Positions 37,564 to 46,815 of a stretch of DNA of 64,000 bases are shown piece after piece. Source of the stretch: Staphylococcus warneri (GTDB lineage Bacteria > Bacillota > Bacilli > Staphylococcales > Staphylococcaceae); assembly GCF_900636385.1 (NCBI RefSeq), contig NZ_LR134269.1:558001-622000 (forward strand), read 5' to 3'. A model generated the notes under the pieces. The model ran no database searches, had not been told where the DNA came from, and was given only the letters and a program-made list of their open reading frames with translations. Made by a program: the position numbers and the translations under genes. Within the stretch, counting starts at the first letter, position 1; every line of letters begins with the position of its first letter.

Positions 37564-38490
37564 ATGTTGAATCGTATGAGTCAATTTGCCACTAAGACAT
37601 TTATATTTTGGATGTTAGTGGCAGCTATAATTGGTTTTGTGTTTCCATCACATATGGCTATATTAGGAGGATTTGTCCCTTACTTATTAGGTATTGTCAT
37701 GCTAGGAATGGGGATGACGATTGATCCAAAAGATTTCAAGATTGTATTACAATCACCTAAACCCGTTATTATTGGGGTGATTTTGCAATTTACGATTATG
37801 CCAACATTAGCCTTTCTGATTGCCAAAGGTTTTCATTTACCACCAGAAATTGCGATTGGTGTCATTCTAGTAGGGTGCTGTCCGGGTGGAACATCTAGTA
37901 ATGTCATGAGTTACTTAGCTAAAGCGAATGTGGCGTTATCTGTTGCAATCACAAGTGTTTCAACTCTGATTGCACCTTTTGTCACACCAGCACTGATTTA
38001 TCTTTTTGCGCATGAATGGTTAAATGTATCATTCACAAGTATGTTGTGGTCTGTTGTTCAAGTGGTACTGATTCCAATAATCATTGGATTTGTTTTCCAA
38101 AAGGTAGCGCGCCAATTTGCTCATAAAGCAGCGACGGCATTACCGCTTGTATCTGTTATTGCGATTTCACTTATATTGGCAGCTGTAGTTGCAGGTAGTA
38201 AAGCACAAATTTTAAAAACAGGATTACTTATTTTTGTCGTCGTAATATTACACAACGTATTAGGATATACAATTGGTTATCTATTAGCTAAAGTGTTTAA
38301 AATGGATTATCCAGATAAAAAGGCAGTTGCTATTGAAGTGGGTATGCAAAATTCTGGTTTAGCAGTTTCACTGGCTACTGTTCATTTCAGTCCTTTAGCT
38401 GCAGTACCGGGGGCAGTGTTCAGCTTAGTACACAATATTTCAGGTCCTATTCTTGCTAAATACTGGTCTTCTAAAAGTAAACGTCTCTGA
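37564..38490 (+). CDS. BASS-family (bile acid:sodium symporter-like) transporter
   Basis: A 308-residue membrane protein with about nine to ten helices. The motif VILVGCCPGGTSSNVMSYLAKANVALSVAITSVSTL is characteristic of bacterial BASS/YocS/PanS proteins, and the symmetry-related EVGMQNSGLAVSLATVHF provides the second half of the Na+ site. Bacterial members transport pantoate, keto acids or other organic anions with Na+. The substrate here is unknown. AAGGATG precedes the start. Confidence 0.88.
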   Translation: MLNRMSQFATKTFIFWMLVAAIIGFVFPSHMAILGGFVPYLLGIVMLGMGMTIDPKDFKIVLQSPKPVIIGVILQFTIMPTLAFLIAKGFHLPPEIAIGVILVGCCPGGTSSNVMSYLAKANVALSVAITSVSTLIAPFVTPALIYLFAHEWLNVSFTSMLWSVVQVVLIPIIIGFVFQKVARQFAHKAATALPLVSVIAISLILAAVVAGSKAQILKTGLLIFVVVILHNVLGYTIGYLLAKVFKMDYPDKKAVAIEVGMQNSGLAVSLATVHFSPLAAVPGAVFSLVHNISGPILAKYWSSKSKRL

Positions 38491-38582
38491 TGCACTTTTA
38501 AGGGAAATGGAAAGTCTGATTATGTTAAAATATGAATCAATGAACATATTTAACTTAAGAGAGACAAAGGAGCACATATATT

Positions 38583-39221
38583 ATGTACAGAGCAGTTGTA
38601 TTTGATTTTGATGGTACGATTATCGATACAGAAAAACATCTTTTCGATGTCATCAATAAACATTTAGTAAAACACAACGAAGCCCCTATATCGTTAGCTT
38701 TTTATCGTAGATCGATAGGTGGTGCAGCAACTGAGCTTCATCAGTATTTAGAATCATTACTTGGTTCAGAGAAGAAAGCAGCAATATATAAAGAACATAA
38801 TGATACAAGTAGCCAACTTCCGATCGTTGAAACGATTGGAAATTTAATGGCATATTTAAAACAACGTCACATTCCAATGGCTATTGCAACAAGTAGTCAT
38901 AGAGAAGATATACTTCCTACCTTCCATAAATTAGGTTTAGACGAATATATTGATGTCATTGTAGGCAGAGAAGATGTTTCGAATGTCAAACCTGATCCTG
39001 AACCTTATTTAACAGCGGTGCAACAGTTGAATTATAATCCAACCCATTGTTTAGCAATAGAAGATTCAGTTAATGGTGCAACTGCTGCCAATTTAGCTGG
39101 CTTGGATGTTATCGTCAACACGAATGTCATGACAGAAGAACAAGATTTTACTTCAGTAAACTATATTGCCAAAGATATTGATTTTGATGACATTATGCAA
39201 CGCTTTTTTGAAGTGAAATAG
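38583..39221 (+). CDS. HAD-superfamily phosphatase (beta-phosphoglucomutase-like)
   Basis: A 212-residue enzyme with the nucleophile motif DFDGTIIDTE at the N-terminus, the motif II Ser in IATSSHRED, the motif III Lys in VSNVKPDPEPYL and the motif IV acids in IEDSVNGATAA. The helical cap inserted after motif I is of subclass IA. Substrates may be sugar phosphates or phosphoglycolate-type damage products. AAAGGAG is ten bases upstream. A 62-residue membrane protein follows after 10 bases, so they form an operon. Confidence 0.92.
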   Translation: MYRAVVFDFDGTIIDTEKHLFDVINKHLVKHNEAPISLAFYRRSIGGAATELHQYLESLLGSEKKAAIYKEHNDTSSQLPIVETIGNLMAYLKQRHIPMAIATSSHREDILPTFHKLGLDEYIDVIVGREDVSNVKPDPEPYLTAVQQLNYNPTHCLAIEDSVNGATAANLAGLDVIVNTNVMTEEQDFTSVNYIAKDIDFDDIMQRFFEVK

Positions 39222-39231
39222 GAGGTATGGC

Positions 39232-39420
39232 ATGTTTTACACGATACTATTTTTTATAGCTGGTCCACTTATTATTGGTATAGGTAATTTAATCTTAGGA
39301 CCCATATTTAATAAACGTGTTCCATTTCATGTGCATGTAAGATCATTTGTAGTGGGGACAGTGATTTATTTGATTTTAGCTACAATTGGATATTTCCTAT
39401 TATTACAAGGTAAACTATAA
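39232..39420 (+). CDS. Small two-helix membrane protein
   Basis: A 62-residue protein with hydrophobic segments at about residues 2-24 and 38-58 around a basic loop (NKRVPFHVHVR). AGGAGG lies at ideal distance before the ATG, and it follows the HAD gene by ten bases, so it is expressed. No family or function recognised. Confidence 0.75.
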   Translation: MFYTILFFIAGPLIIGIGNLILGPIFNKRVPFHVHVRSFVVGTVIYLILATIGYFLLLQGKL

Positions 39421-39424
39421 AAAT

Positions 39425-39467
39425 GCCCGTTTCAGATTGAGATCATTAACTCAATCTGAAACGGGTT
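39425..39467. terminator. Bidirectional hairpin terminator
   Basis: A perfect 16-base stem (39426-39441 with 39450-39465) between two convergent small-gene operons; T-rich and A-rich flanks. Confidence 0.85.
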
Positions 39468-39489
39468 TCTTCATATATGAAATAAATTA

Positions 39490-39672
39490 TTACATGATTT
39501 TTAATAATAATGTAACTAAAATTAACACGATTAAAATCGCATCGATACCGACCATTATGGCAAAACGTGTTGTCTTTTGACCTTGTGATTTTGCTAATTT
39601 CATGGCTTTATAATTCGGTATAAAACTGATAATTAATAGTATTAAAATGATGACGCCAATCAAAACTGACAT
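39490..39672 (-). CDS. Small two-helix membrane protein
   Basis: A 60-residue protein with helices at about residues 3-17 and 36-58 joined by a basic loop (KAMKLAKSQGQKTTR). Its start overlaps the stop of the upstream 117-residue gene (TAATG) and GGAGG lies upstream of it, inside that gene's end. It is the second gene of a two-gene membrane operon of unknown function. Confidence 0.75.
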   Translation of the reverse strand: MSVLIGVIILILLIISFIPNYKAMKLAKSQGQKTTRFAIMVGIDAILIVLILVTLLLKIM

Positions 39673-40025
39673 TAACGTTGACCTCCATTTCGTTTTTCAA
39701 TATATTCCCAAATAAAACCAGCAATGATACCAATAACAATACCTATTAAAACACCTAATTGAATCTGTGATATCAATGCACCAATAATTAAACCAATGAT
39801 GATTGCTATATGCAATGTAGTACCAAATTTCATTTTTCTCTCTGGAGAATCTAAAACTGTAAAAGCAACTACATAAATGATAAAGAATGCAACTGCAGCT
39901 AATACAGATTTACCAATGAGTGGTAGTAAATTTGGGTTTTTAACTGAAAAATAATTGAGTAAGAAAAAGATAATTAAAAAGATAGCTGAAATTTTTAGTG
40001 CTTTTTTAATTAATGTTTGACTCAT
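39672..40025 (-). CDS. Four-helix membrane protein of unknown function
   Basis: A 117-residue protein with hydrophobic segments at about residues 10-27, 38-58, 70-85 and 88-104, the last pair rich in Ile/Gly. It ends in EYIEKRNGGQR. First gene of the operon; GGAG precedes the ATG. No family recognised. Confidence 0.75.
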   Translation of the reverse strand: MSQTLIKKALKISAIFLIIFFLLNYFSVKNPNLLPLIGKSVLAAVAFFIIYVVAFTVLDSPERKMKFGTTLHIAIIIGLIIGALISQIQLGVLIGIVIGIIAGFIWEYIEKRNGGQR

Positions 40026-40392
40026 AACGATCTCCTTAATGATGATATGAAAAGTATATCATAAACCATAATTGAACAAACGTTAAAGAATCTTGAGAAC
40101 ATAAATGAGTTAGAGATTAAATAAAACTATATTAGAAAACAAAAACAGTGACCATTACGATTATTTCGAAGTTAAAAAACATGAATCATTTTCTTTTTTT
40201 TAAATATTTTTTAAGGCAGTTGTTTATTGCAAATGTAGTAAAATTGCGGTTTTGCAAAAGACTGCCATGCCAGTTTTGTAAGCGATTTCAATAAATTGTT
40301 AAAATATTGTTTCAATTTCGTCATTTTATAGTATAATTGCGTAAATAAGATTATTATTATTTTATCTTAGTAAAAAGAGGTGGGTTATTGTT
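40026..40392. other. Intergenic region with a long leader before the permease
   Basis: No gene in 367 bases. GGCAGT (about 40214-40219) and ACTGCC (about 40261-40266) are inverted and enclose a second pair, TTGCAAA/TTTGCAA-like. This suggests a structured leader or a protein site upstream of the amino-acid permease. It is not a recognised riboswitch and has no clear terminator. A TATAAT-like element lies at about 40329-40334. Confidence 0.4.
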
Positions 40393-41790
40393 ATGGAGAA
40401 TAATGAATTAAAAAGGGGATTGAGTGCACGTCAAATGCAAATGATCGCACTTGGCGGTACGATTGGTGTAGGTTTGTTTATGGGAGCAACAAGCACCATT
40501 AAATGGACTGGGCCATCTGTAATATTTGCATATTTAATTGCGGGTATATTTTTATTTTTAATTATGCGAGCAATGGGAGAAATGATATATATTAATCCGA
40601 CAACGGGTTCATTCGCTACATTTGCAAGTGATTACATACATCCAGCAGCAGGTTATATGACCGCTTGGAGTAATATATTCCAATGGGTTGTTGTTGGTAT
40701 GAGTGAAGTAATAGCAGTAGGAGAATATATGAATTATTGGTTCCCGAACTTACCAGCTTGGATACCGGGAATTATAGCAGTTCTTCTATTAACAGCAGCT
40801 AACTTAGTGTCAGTTAAAGCGTTCGGTGAATTTGAATTCTGGTTTGCGTTGATTAAAGTTGTAACAATTATTTTAATGATTATTGCAGGATTTGGATTAA
40901 TTTTATTTGGAATTGGAAATGGCGGACATCCAGTTGGTATTTCTAATTTATGGTCACACGGTGGATTTATGCCAAATGGTATTGTTGGATTCTTCTTTGC
41001 ATTATCTATTGTCATTGGTTCATATCAAGGGGTAGAATTAATTGGTATTTCAGCAGGAGAAACAAAGGATCCACAAAAAAATATTGTCAAAGCAGTTAAT
41101 GGTGTCATTTGGCGTATATTAATTTTCTATCTTGGTGCTATCTTCGTTATCGTTTCAGTTTATCCTTGGGATGAATTAGGAAACATCGGTAGCCCATTTG
41201 TAGCAACATTTGCTAAAGTAGGTATTACATTTGCAGCAGGATTAATTAACTTTGTTGTATTAACAGCAGCAATGTCTGGTTGTAACTCAGGTATCTTCAG
41301 TGCGAGCCGTATGATTTATACATTAGCACGTAAAGGTCAATTACCTAAGATATTCACTAAAGTAATGAAAAATGGTGTGCCATTATATACAGTATTAGCG
41401 ATTTCTACAGGTATTTTAATTGGAGCATTATTAAATGTGATATTACCAACTTTCATTAAAGGTGCTGATAGCATTTTCGTATATGTTTACAGTGCATCTA
41501 TTTTACCTGGTATGATTCCTTGGTTTATGATTTTATTTAGCCATATTCGCTTTAGAAAATTACATCCAGAAGAAACGAAAAACCATCCATTCAAAATGCC
41601 TGGTGGTATGGTAGCAAGTTACTTAACAATTGCATTTTTAGTTATTGTTTTAATTGGAATGTTATTTAATAAAGAAACAGTGGTTTCAGTAGTGATTGGT
41701 ATTATTTTCTTAGCTATCGTTACTATTTATTACTTCATTAGATATAATAAAGCTGAACAACAGGCAAGAAAAAATAATACATTAAAATAG
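40393..41790 (+). CDS. Amino-acid permease (APC superfamily, AAT family)
   Basis: A 465-residue, 12-helix transporter. The first helix has the unwound substrate-binding motif IALGGTIGVGLFMG, followed by the family-typical GEMIYINPTTGSFATFASDYI and later ISAGETKDPQKNI. It belongs to the group containing ProY, AroP and RocE-like proteins, so it should import an amino acid with H+. The specific substrate cannot be read. AAAAAGAGGTGGG lies before the ATG. It ends in a long hairpin of the dispersed repeat family. Confidence 0.92.
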   Translation: MENNELKRGLSARQMQMIALGGTIGVGLFMGATSTIKWTGPSVIFAYLIAGIFLFLIMRAMGEMIYINPTTGSFATFASDYIHPAAGYMTAWSNIFQWVVVGMSEVIAVGEYMNYWFPNLPAWIPGIIAVLLLTAANLVSVKAFGEFEFWFALIKVVTIILMIIAGFGLILFGIGNGGHPVGISNLWSHGGFMPNGIVGFFFALSIVIGSYQGVELIGISAGETKDPQKNIVKAVNGVIWRILIFYLGAIFVIVSVYPWDELGNIGSPFVATFAKVGITFAAGLINFVVLTAAMSGCNSGIFSASRMIYTLARKGQLPKIFTKVMKNGVPLYTVLAISTGILIGALLNVILPTFIKGADSIFVYVYSASILPGMIPWFMILFSHIRFRKLHPEETKNHPFKMPGGMVASYLTIAFLVIVLIGMLFNKETVVSVVIGIIFLAIVTIYYFIRYNKAEQQARKNNTLK

Positions 41791-41799
41791 TTTGATTTT

Positions 41800-41907
41800 A
41801 AAGAGGTTGAGACATAAAGTTTTTGTGCTTTGGGGAACCGATTAACGGGGTCCTTAAAGTAGGATTTTCTGTAGGAAATCCTAAACGCTTTTGTCCTAAC
41901 CTCTTTT
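41800..41907. repeat. Long intergenic hairpin with two inner stems (dispersed repeat family, terminator)
   Basis: Outer arms AAGAGGTTGAGACATAAAG (41801-41819) and CTTTTGTCCTAACCTCTT (41888-41905) pair with few mismatches. They enclose CTTTGGGGA/TCCTTAAAG around CCGATTAACGG and a second hairpin AGGATTT/AAATCCT (about 41861-41882). TTTTTT follows on the plus strand. Its first half is the reverse complement of the 3' half of the 12145-12226 element with modest divergence. Confidence 0.7.
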
Positions 41908-41930
41908 TTCTTTCGAACTATAGAATTGAA

Positions 41931-41976
41931 AAAGATACAGTCTAGACACTCATTAATGTCTAAACTGTATCTTTTT
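41931..41976. terminator. Terminator of the mur recycling operon
   Basis: A stem of 18 bases with one mismatch (41931-41948 with 41957-41974), with A-rich sequence on the left, i.e. a U-run for the minus-strand operon, and a T-run for the plus strand. Confidence 0.85.
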
Positions 41977-42848
41977 TAATGTTTGAAATCAATATTGGAA
42001 AGATGTTTTCTATAATTATCTAATGCCATTTTTGATTGTGTAATGAAGTCTAACGATGATTGATAATTAAGAGCTATATAACGATAATATAGGATATCGA
42101 TCGTAAACATTTGTGCAAATAATGATGTAGTCGCACCCATTCGCATTTCATTTTCATCTGATTGTCCATAATCTAGTACTATATCTGACATCTGAGAAAT
42201 AATATTTTTTGAAGAACTTGTAATTGTAATAATTGGAATATGATAATCTACTACAACTTTAGCAATGGCTTGCATTTCACTTTGCATACCATTATTAGTA
42301 ATAAAAACAACACAATCTCGACTATCACAGGATGCTAACATAGTAGTGAAAATATGTGTCTCTTGTACAAGTTGTACATTCATTCCAATACGAGATAGCT
42401 TTTGATATAAATCAGTTGCAACGACAAATGAAGCGCCATAACCATATATGAAAATGCGATTCGATTGTTTAAATTGATCACAAATACGATCAATTGTTTT
42501 ATCGTCTAGTGTTTCATTTGCATTATTCAAAGCACCTTTAGCACGAGAATGCATCTTCTTTTTTAATGATGCTGTACTTTCATTGTCAACTAATTCCACA
42601 TTGTAGACCGTGGTCTCTTTTGGTAAATATTTAGATAAACCAATTTTTAATTCGTGAAAACCACCTTCAGTGACTTTTTTGCTAAATCTAATAATAGAAG
42701 ATGGACTTGTATCAAGTTCTTGTGCTAGATCTTGAGAATTCATTTGCACAACATGGTGCGGTGCATTCAAAATATAATTTGCTATTTTTTTCTCATTTTT
42801 TGTTAAATAGGGATACTGGTTATCTATTTCATATAAAATGTTTGTCAT
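41976..42848 (-). CDS. murR: MurR, RpiR-family regulator of MurNAc use
   Basis: A 290-residue RpiR-type regulator: HTH (DLAQELDTSPSSIIRFSKKVTEGGFHELK, about residues 35-63) and SIS domain (RIFIYGYGASFVVATDLYQKL, VFITNNGMQSE). It is the last gene of the mupG-murQ-murP-murR operon, and MurR homologues sense MurNAc-6-phosphate. ATG 42848 is preferred over GTG 42857 because GGGTGAT lies before it; both choices touch or overlap the end of murP. It probably controls the operon from its promoter upstream of mupG. Confidence 0.9.
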   Translation of the reverse strand: MTNILYEIDNQYPYLTKNEKKIANYILNAPHHVVQMNSQDLAQELDTSPSSIIRFSKKVTEGGFHELKIGLSKYLPKETTVYNVELVDNESTASLKKKMHSRAKGALNNANETLDDKTIDRICDQFKQSNRIFIYGYGASFVVATDLYQKLSRIGMNVQLVQETHIFTTMLASCDSRDCVVFITNNGMQSEMQAIAKVVVDYHIPIITITSSSKNIISQMSDIVLDYGQSDENEMRMGATTSLFAQMFTIDILYYRYIALNYQSSLDFITQSKMALDNYRKHLSNIDFKH

Positions 42849-42849
42849 T

Positions 42850-44292
42850 TTAATCACCCAGTTTATTAGAGTTTCTCATTTCTTTAGTCGTTCCAAATAA
42901 ATAAGTCATGATAAATCCACCGATATATGCTGACAGCAATCCAGCAATATAACCTAAATACATATTATCTGATATCAGTGGCAATAGTGATAAGCCACTA
43001 GGTCCTACAGCTTTAGCTCCAATATGACCAATACCGCCAATGACGGCACCTCCAATACCTCCACCTATACAAGCAGTGAAGAATGGTCTTCCAAGCGGCA
43101 AGGTTACACCGTAAATCAGTGGTTCCCCGATACCTAAGAATCCAACAGGTAAGGCACCTTTTAATGTGTTTCTTAGTGGTTGATTGTGTCGGCATCTAAC
43201 CCATAATGCTAATGCAGCACCAACTTGACCTGCACCCGCCATTGCAGCAATAGGTAGTAGATAAGTTACACCAGTACTGTTTATCAATTCAATATGAATT
43301 GGCGTAAAAATATGGTGAAGTCCTAACATTACTAGTGGAAGGAAAAATGCACCGATGATAAATCCGCTAAAGACACCACCAACGTCTATTACCCAATTAA
43401 CGACGTGAACTAAACCATCTGATACAAACCCAGCCATTGGCATGATGATAAAAATAGTTAATAATCCTACTCCGAGTAGGGATAATGTTGGTGTGACGAT
43501 AATATCTATAGCATTTGGAGTTACTTTATGTAGTCTTTTCTCAATAATGCTCAGTATCCAAACAGCGAATATAACACCTATAATTCCACCTTGACCAGCA
43601 ACAAGTGGTTCACCAGTGAAAATATTTTTAATCGGATTTTCATCAGTCAGACCAGTTAGTAGTGTTGTGCCACCAATGACACCACCTAAACCAGGAGTTG
43701 CGCCAAATACTTTAGCACTATTGATACCAGTGAAAATGGCTAGATATGCTAACATTCCGTCTTTAATCACATTTAATACGGTTACGAGTTGTTTCATAAA
43801 ATCCCCAGAAATCATATGAGCAGTAAGCATATTATTGAGCACAGCTGCAATACCACCGATTAAACCTGCACCGATAAAAGCGGGGATTAAAGGAATAAAG
43901 ATATTTGAAATTGATTTCAAGAAACGTTGCCATTTACTATGTTTTCTTGATTTTTGGTAGTGCTTTTTATTTTCTTTTGCAAGTTCTTTAGCTTGAGATT
44001 GATAACTTTGATTGTCCGAATAGGAGATATCTTCACCTAACGGTACATGGCTATAATCTGCCATATGTCCTGCCACTTTCTCTACTACACCGGGACCCAC
44101 AATGATTTGAAGTGTTTCATCTTCAACGATGCCTATGACACCTTCTATTTGATGTAATTCATCATAATTAACTATATCTGGATTCTTAATGGATAACCGC
44201 ACTCTAGTCATACAATGCATGATACGCTGTATATTACGCATTCCACCTACCGCATTGATGATTTCTTGTGCGAGTCTGTCTTCTTTACTCAT
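42850..44292 (-). CDS. murP: PTS N-acetylmuramic acid transporter EIIBC
   Basis: A 480-residue fusion: EIIB (residues 1-85) with phosphorylation Cys27 in [13 protein letters not shown], a charged linker (about 88-125), and EIIC with about ten helices. It lacks EIIA, as known MurP proteins do, and must be phosphorylated by a glucose-type EIIA encoded elsewhere. It imports MurNAc or MurNAc-GlcNAc with phosphorylation. Placement between murQ and murR identifies it. AAGGGGGC precedes the ATG; murQ ends 14 bases upstream. Confidence 0.93.
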   Translation of the reverse strand: MSKEDRLAQEIINAVGGMRNIQRIMHCMTRVRLSIKNPDIVNYDELHQIEGVIGIVEDETLQIIVGPGVVEKVAGHMADYSHVPLGEDISYSDNQSYQSQAKELAKENKKHYQKSRKHSKWQRFLKSISNIFIPLIPAFIGAGLIGGIAAVLNNMLTAHMISGDFMKQLVTVLNVIKDGMLAYLAIFTGINSAKVFGATPGLGGVIGGTTLLTGLTDENPIKNIFTGEPLVAGQGGIIGVIFAVWILSIIEKRLHKVTPNAIDIIVTPTLSLLGVGLLTIFIIMPMAGFVSDGLVHVVNWVIDVGGVFSGFIIGAFFLPLVMLGLHHIFTPIHIELINSTGVTYLLPIAAMAGAGQVGAALALWVRCRHNQPLRNTLKGALPVGFLGIGEPLIYGVTLPLGRPFFTACIGGGIGGAVIGGIGHIGAKAVGPSGLSLLPLISDNMYLGYIAGLLSAYIGGFIMTYLFGTTKEMRNSNKLGD

Positions 44293-44305
44293 AGAATTAG
44301 CCCCC

Positions 44306-45193
44306 TTAACCTTTGATGGCTTGCTTAATCACACCATTATGTTGTAATAATTTGTTTTGTGCATCATCTTTAGTTGTGTCACATAAATACATCACAACAG
44401 CAGTTTTAATGTTTTGATCGGCTTTTTCATAGAGTAACTTAGCTTCTTCGTCATTTAAATCACATATATCTTTAATAATTCGAATAGAACGTTGAATTAA
44501 TTTTTGATTTGTTGGTTTTAAATCTACCATCAAGTTATCGTAAACTTTCCCTACACCAATCATCGTCATGGTAGATATCATATTGAGAATGAGTTTTTGG
44601 GCTGTACCTGATTTTAAGCGAGTTGAACCGGTTAATACTTCTGGTCCGACAGGTACTTCCAACACATATTGTGTTAACTTACTCATCTCACTGTTTGTGT
44701 TGCAAGAAAGAGATACGCTTACGGCGCCAACCTCGTTTGCATAGGCTAAAGCGGCTTTAACGTAAGGTGTACGTCCACTAGCAGAAATACCAATCACTAT
44801 GTCATCTTTTGATAGTTGAATTGCCTTTAAATCAGCTTTCCCTTGTTCTTCATTATCCTCCGCACCTTCAACAGCTTCTGTCATAGCCTTACTTCCACCG
44901 GCAATAATACCTATGACTTCATCGGGTGAAGTATTAAATGTAGGTACGCATTCTGCTGCATCTAAAACACCTAATCGACCACTTGTGCCTGCACCAATGT
45001 ATATCAATCGACCATGTTTCTTGAATTTAGATATCGCTTCTTTGATGACTTTTGTTAATTCAGGAATGATCGGTTCTATAGCTTTGGGAACGAATTGATC
45101 TTCGTCATTCATCGTTTGAAGTGCTTCTTGAATTGACATTTCATCTAAATGCATAGTCTCTGTATTACGTGATTCAGTCGTTAAATGATTCAA
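44306..45193 (-). CDS. murQ: N-acetylmuramic acid 6-phosphate etherase
   Basis: A 295-residue SIS-domain enzyme that cleaves the lactyl ether of MurNAc-6-phosphate to GlcNAc-6-phosphate and D-lactate. The family stretches [44 protein letters not shown] and [21 protein letters not shown] are nearly invariant in MurQ. The start appears to be TTG at 45193: no in-frame ATG fits, and AGGAG lies ten bases upstream. It begins three bases after the mupG stop. Length is normal. Confidence 0.96.
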   Translation of the reverse strand: MNHLTTESRNTETMHLDEMSIQEALQTMNDEDQFVPKAIEPIIPELTKVIKEAISKFKKHGRLIYIGAGTSGRLGVLDAAECVPTFNTSPDEVIGIIAGGSKAMTEAVEGAEDNEEQGKADLKAIQLSKDDIVIGISASGRTPYVKAALAYANEVGAVSVSLSCNTNSEMSKLTQYVLEVPVGPEVLTGSTRLKSGTAQKLILNMISTMTMIGVGKVYDNLMVDLKPTNQKLIQRSIRIIKDICDLNDEEAKLLYEKADQNIKTAVVMYLCDTTKDDAQNKLLQHNGVIKQAIKG

Positions 45194-45196
45194 TTG

Positions 45197-46252
45197 TCAT
45201 TGCTCCTTTAAACATTTAAATTCAAAAGTATCACCTGGCGCTATCAAATGGATAAATGGTTGATCCTGTTTATAAATTCGTGCAATACGATTGATATTTG
45301 GATGTCCTTGAAGTGGTGATTTAATTACTTGTAGTTCACCTTCATATCGACCATTCAGATGATTATCGATAGTAATATCTCCGGGTAATCTTTGGTCGAT
45401 ACCAACGGCTTCAATAGTTTGATTAATTAAGTGTCTAGATTCATAAGAACGTATGATATGTTCGGGCGAATCGATTCTTGAATGATGCTTAGTAAATAGT
45501 ATATTTGACAGGTCATCATTGATATTTTCAGTGACATTAACACGCAGTTCAAAGTGTCGTTGGACACACATTTGATAGAGTTGACGCGCTAAATTTAAAT
45601 CAAACCTAGTATCTCCAATAATAATATTTGAGATACCAACACGTTCTAATTCATGAACCGCGAAACAAGGATGCTGATTACGATGTACCTCGATAGTTGG
45701 TAAACCTTTAAAAATGGGTCCTCTTAATTCAGTTCCTGGAATGAAGGCATATATATCTGCCATTGAATCAAAAGAATGTATGAGTGCATTTTGTTGTTCG
45801 ACAAATGTCGCACTTAATCCAGTATCCGGCCTTGGATAATAATTATGACAGTATACTAGTGATTGAATATTTGAATGACGATATAGCGTGGATAATTCAC
45901 TTTGAGTTATCGTACTTGCGTTAATGCAACATCGATAACCGTGTTGCTGTATATCATGAATAAGATTGATATTAAGGTCGTGATCGATTCTGATAACAAA
46001 ATCCCCATGAGCGTATTGATCTAATAAACTGTAAAAGTGGTGATTAAGTAAAGAAGGATTCACATCAATAATAAAGGTGATTGAATATTGAGATAATATC
46101 TGACACAATTCCCCAAAATGTATCAGTGTAAGTTGATCATCCTCTTCGGGTATTTGTAGAGAAGTAAAAATAGTATCGTATCCCTGAGATACCATTGATT
46201 GAATATAAGATTGATTTAATTTACTTCCTAACGAGACCGAGAAACCGAGCAT
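45197..46252 (-). CDS. mupG: MupG, 6-phospho-N-acetylmuramidase (DUF871)
   Basis: A 351-residue protein with a TIM-barrel N-terminal domain (LGFSVSLGSK; IIDVNPSLL; RIDHDLN) and a C-terminal cyclophilin-like domain (DTFEFKCL near the end), as in the DUF871/MupG family. In S. aureus the enzyme hydrolyses MurNAc-6P-beta-1,4-GlcNAc inside the cell and gives MurNAc-6P to MurQ. ATG 46252 lies six bases after AGGAGG. First gene of the operon mupG-murQ-murP-murR, identical in order to S. aureus as I recall it. Confidence 0.93.
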   Translation of the reverse strand: MLGFSVSLGSKLNQSYIQSMVSQGYDTIFTSLQIPEEDDQLTLIHFGELCQILSQYSITFIIDVNPSLLNHHFYSLLDQYAHGDFVIRIDHDLNINLIHDIQQHGYRCCINASTITQSELSTLYRHSNIQSLVYCHNYYPRPDTGLSATFVEQQNALIHSFDSMADIYAFIPGTELRGPIFKGLPTIEVHRNQHPCFAVHELERVGISNIIIGDTRFDLNLARQLYQMCVQRHFELRVNVTENINDDLSNILFTKHHSRIDSPEHIIRSYESRHLINQTIEAVGIDQRLPGDITIDNHLNGRYEGELQVIKSPLQGHPNINRIARIYKQDQPFIHLIAPGDTFEFKCLKEQ

Positions 46253-46425
46253 GATCATCCTCCTCATTTATAAGCTTAATCATATCCGATTATAACGCTA
46301 ATATTAGTCATTTACAATTTACATTTTAGATTTAGGTTTGTTTTTTACAAAAATATTAATAAATAAAATAAATAGTACTTTTGGAGAATAAAATACGAAA
46401 AATATAATGAGGGAAATAAGTAGAA

Positions 46426-46770
46426 TTAAAAAGTGTGATCTTTAAATTGAATAAGTGTACGGTAAATCATATTTTGGTATTCGATAATATGATGAAAAAT
46501 ATCACCATAATTAATAGTATGAAGCGGGTATTCGACGAGGTAAGCAATTAAATTTTGATAATGAGTGAAATGACTTAAAGAAGTACAGTTGCGGTTTGTT
46601 GAATTTGTCTTAATCCAATTACTTTCTTTAATGATGAATGTATTAAATTCATTTAATGATGGTTCAAATTTGCTATAATGTGATACTAAGTAATATTTTA
46701 GCATTTCAGTATGTGTGATAAGTTGTGTTAATTTTAATTCAATATGGTTTAATGTTTCTTGAGAATTCAT
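46426..46770 (-). CDS. Small cytoplasmic protein of unknown function
   Basis: A 114-residue protein, predicted helical, with no membrane segment and no recognised family; the pattern of His, Tyr and Leu in amphipathic helices (IELKLTQLITHTEMLKYYL) suggests a helical bundle. AAGGAGG precedes the ATG. Only 45 bases separate its start from the divergent CPBP gene, so both promoters must overlap the other's leader or coding end. Confidence 0.65.
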   Translation of the reverse strand: MNSQETLNHIELKLTQLITHTEMLKYYLVSHYSKFEPSLNEFNTFIIKESNWIKTNSTNRNCTSLSHFTHYQNLIAYLVEYPLHTINYGDIFHHIIEYQNMIYRTLIQFKDHTF

Positions 46771-46815
46771 AAAGCCTCCTTAGTAGTTAAATGTAAAAAG
46801 AAAGGAAATATAGAT

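Noticed and set aside
40026..40392. A T-box leader before the amino-acid permease
   Set aside because: No T-box sequence or antiterminator/terminator pair can be seen.
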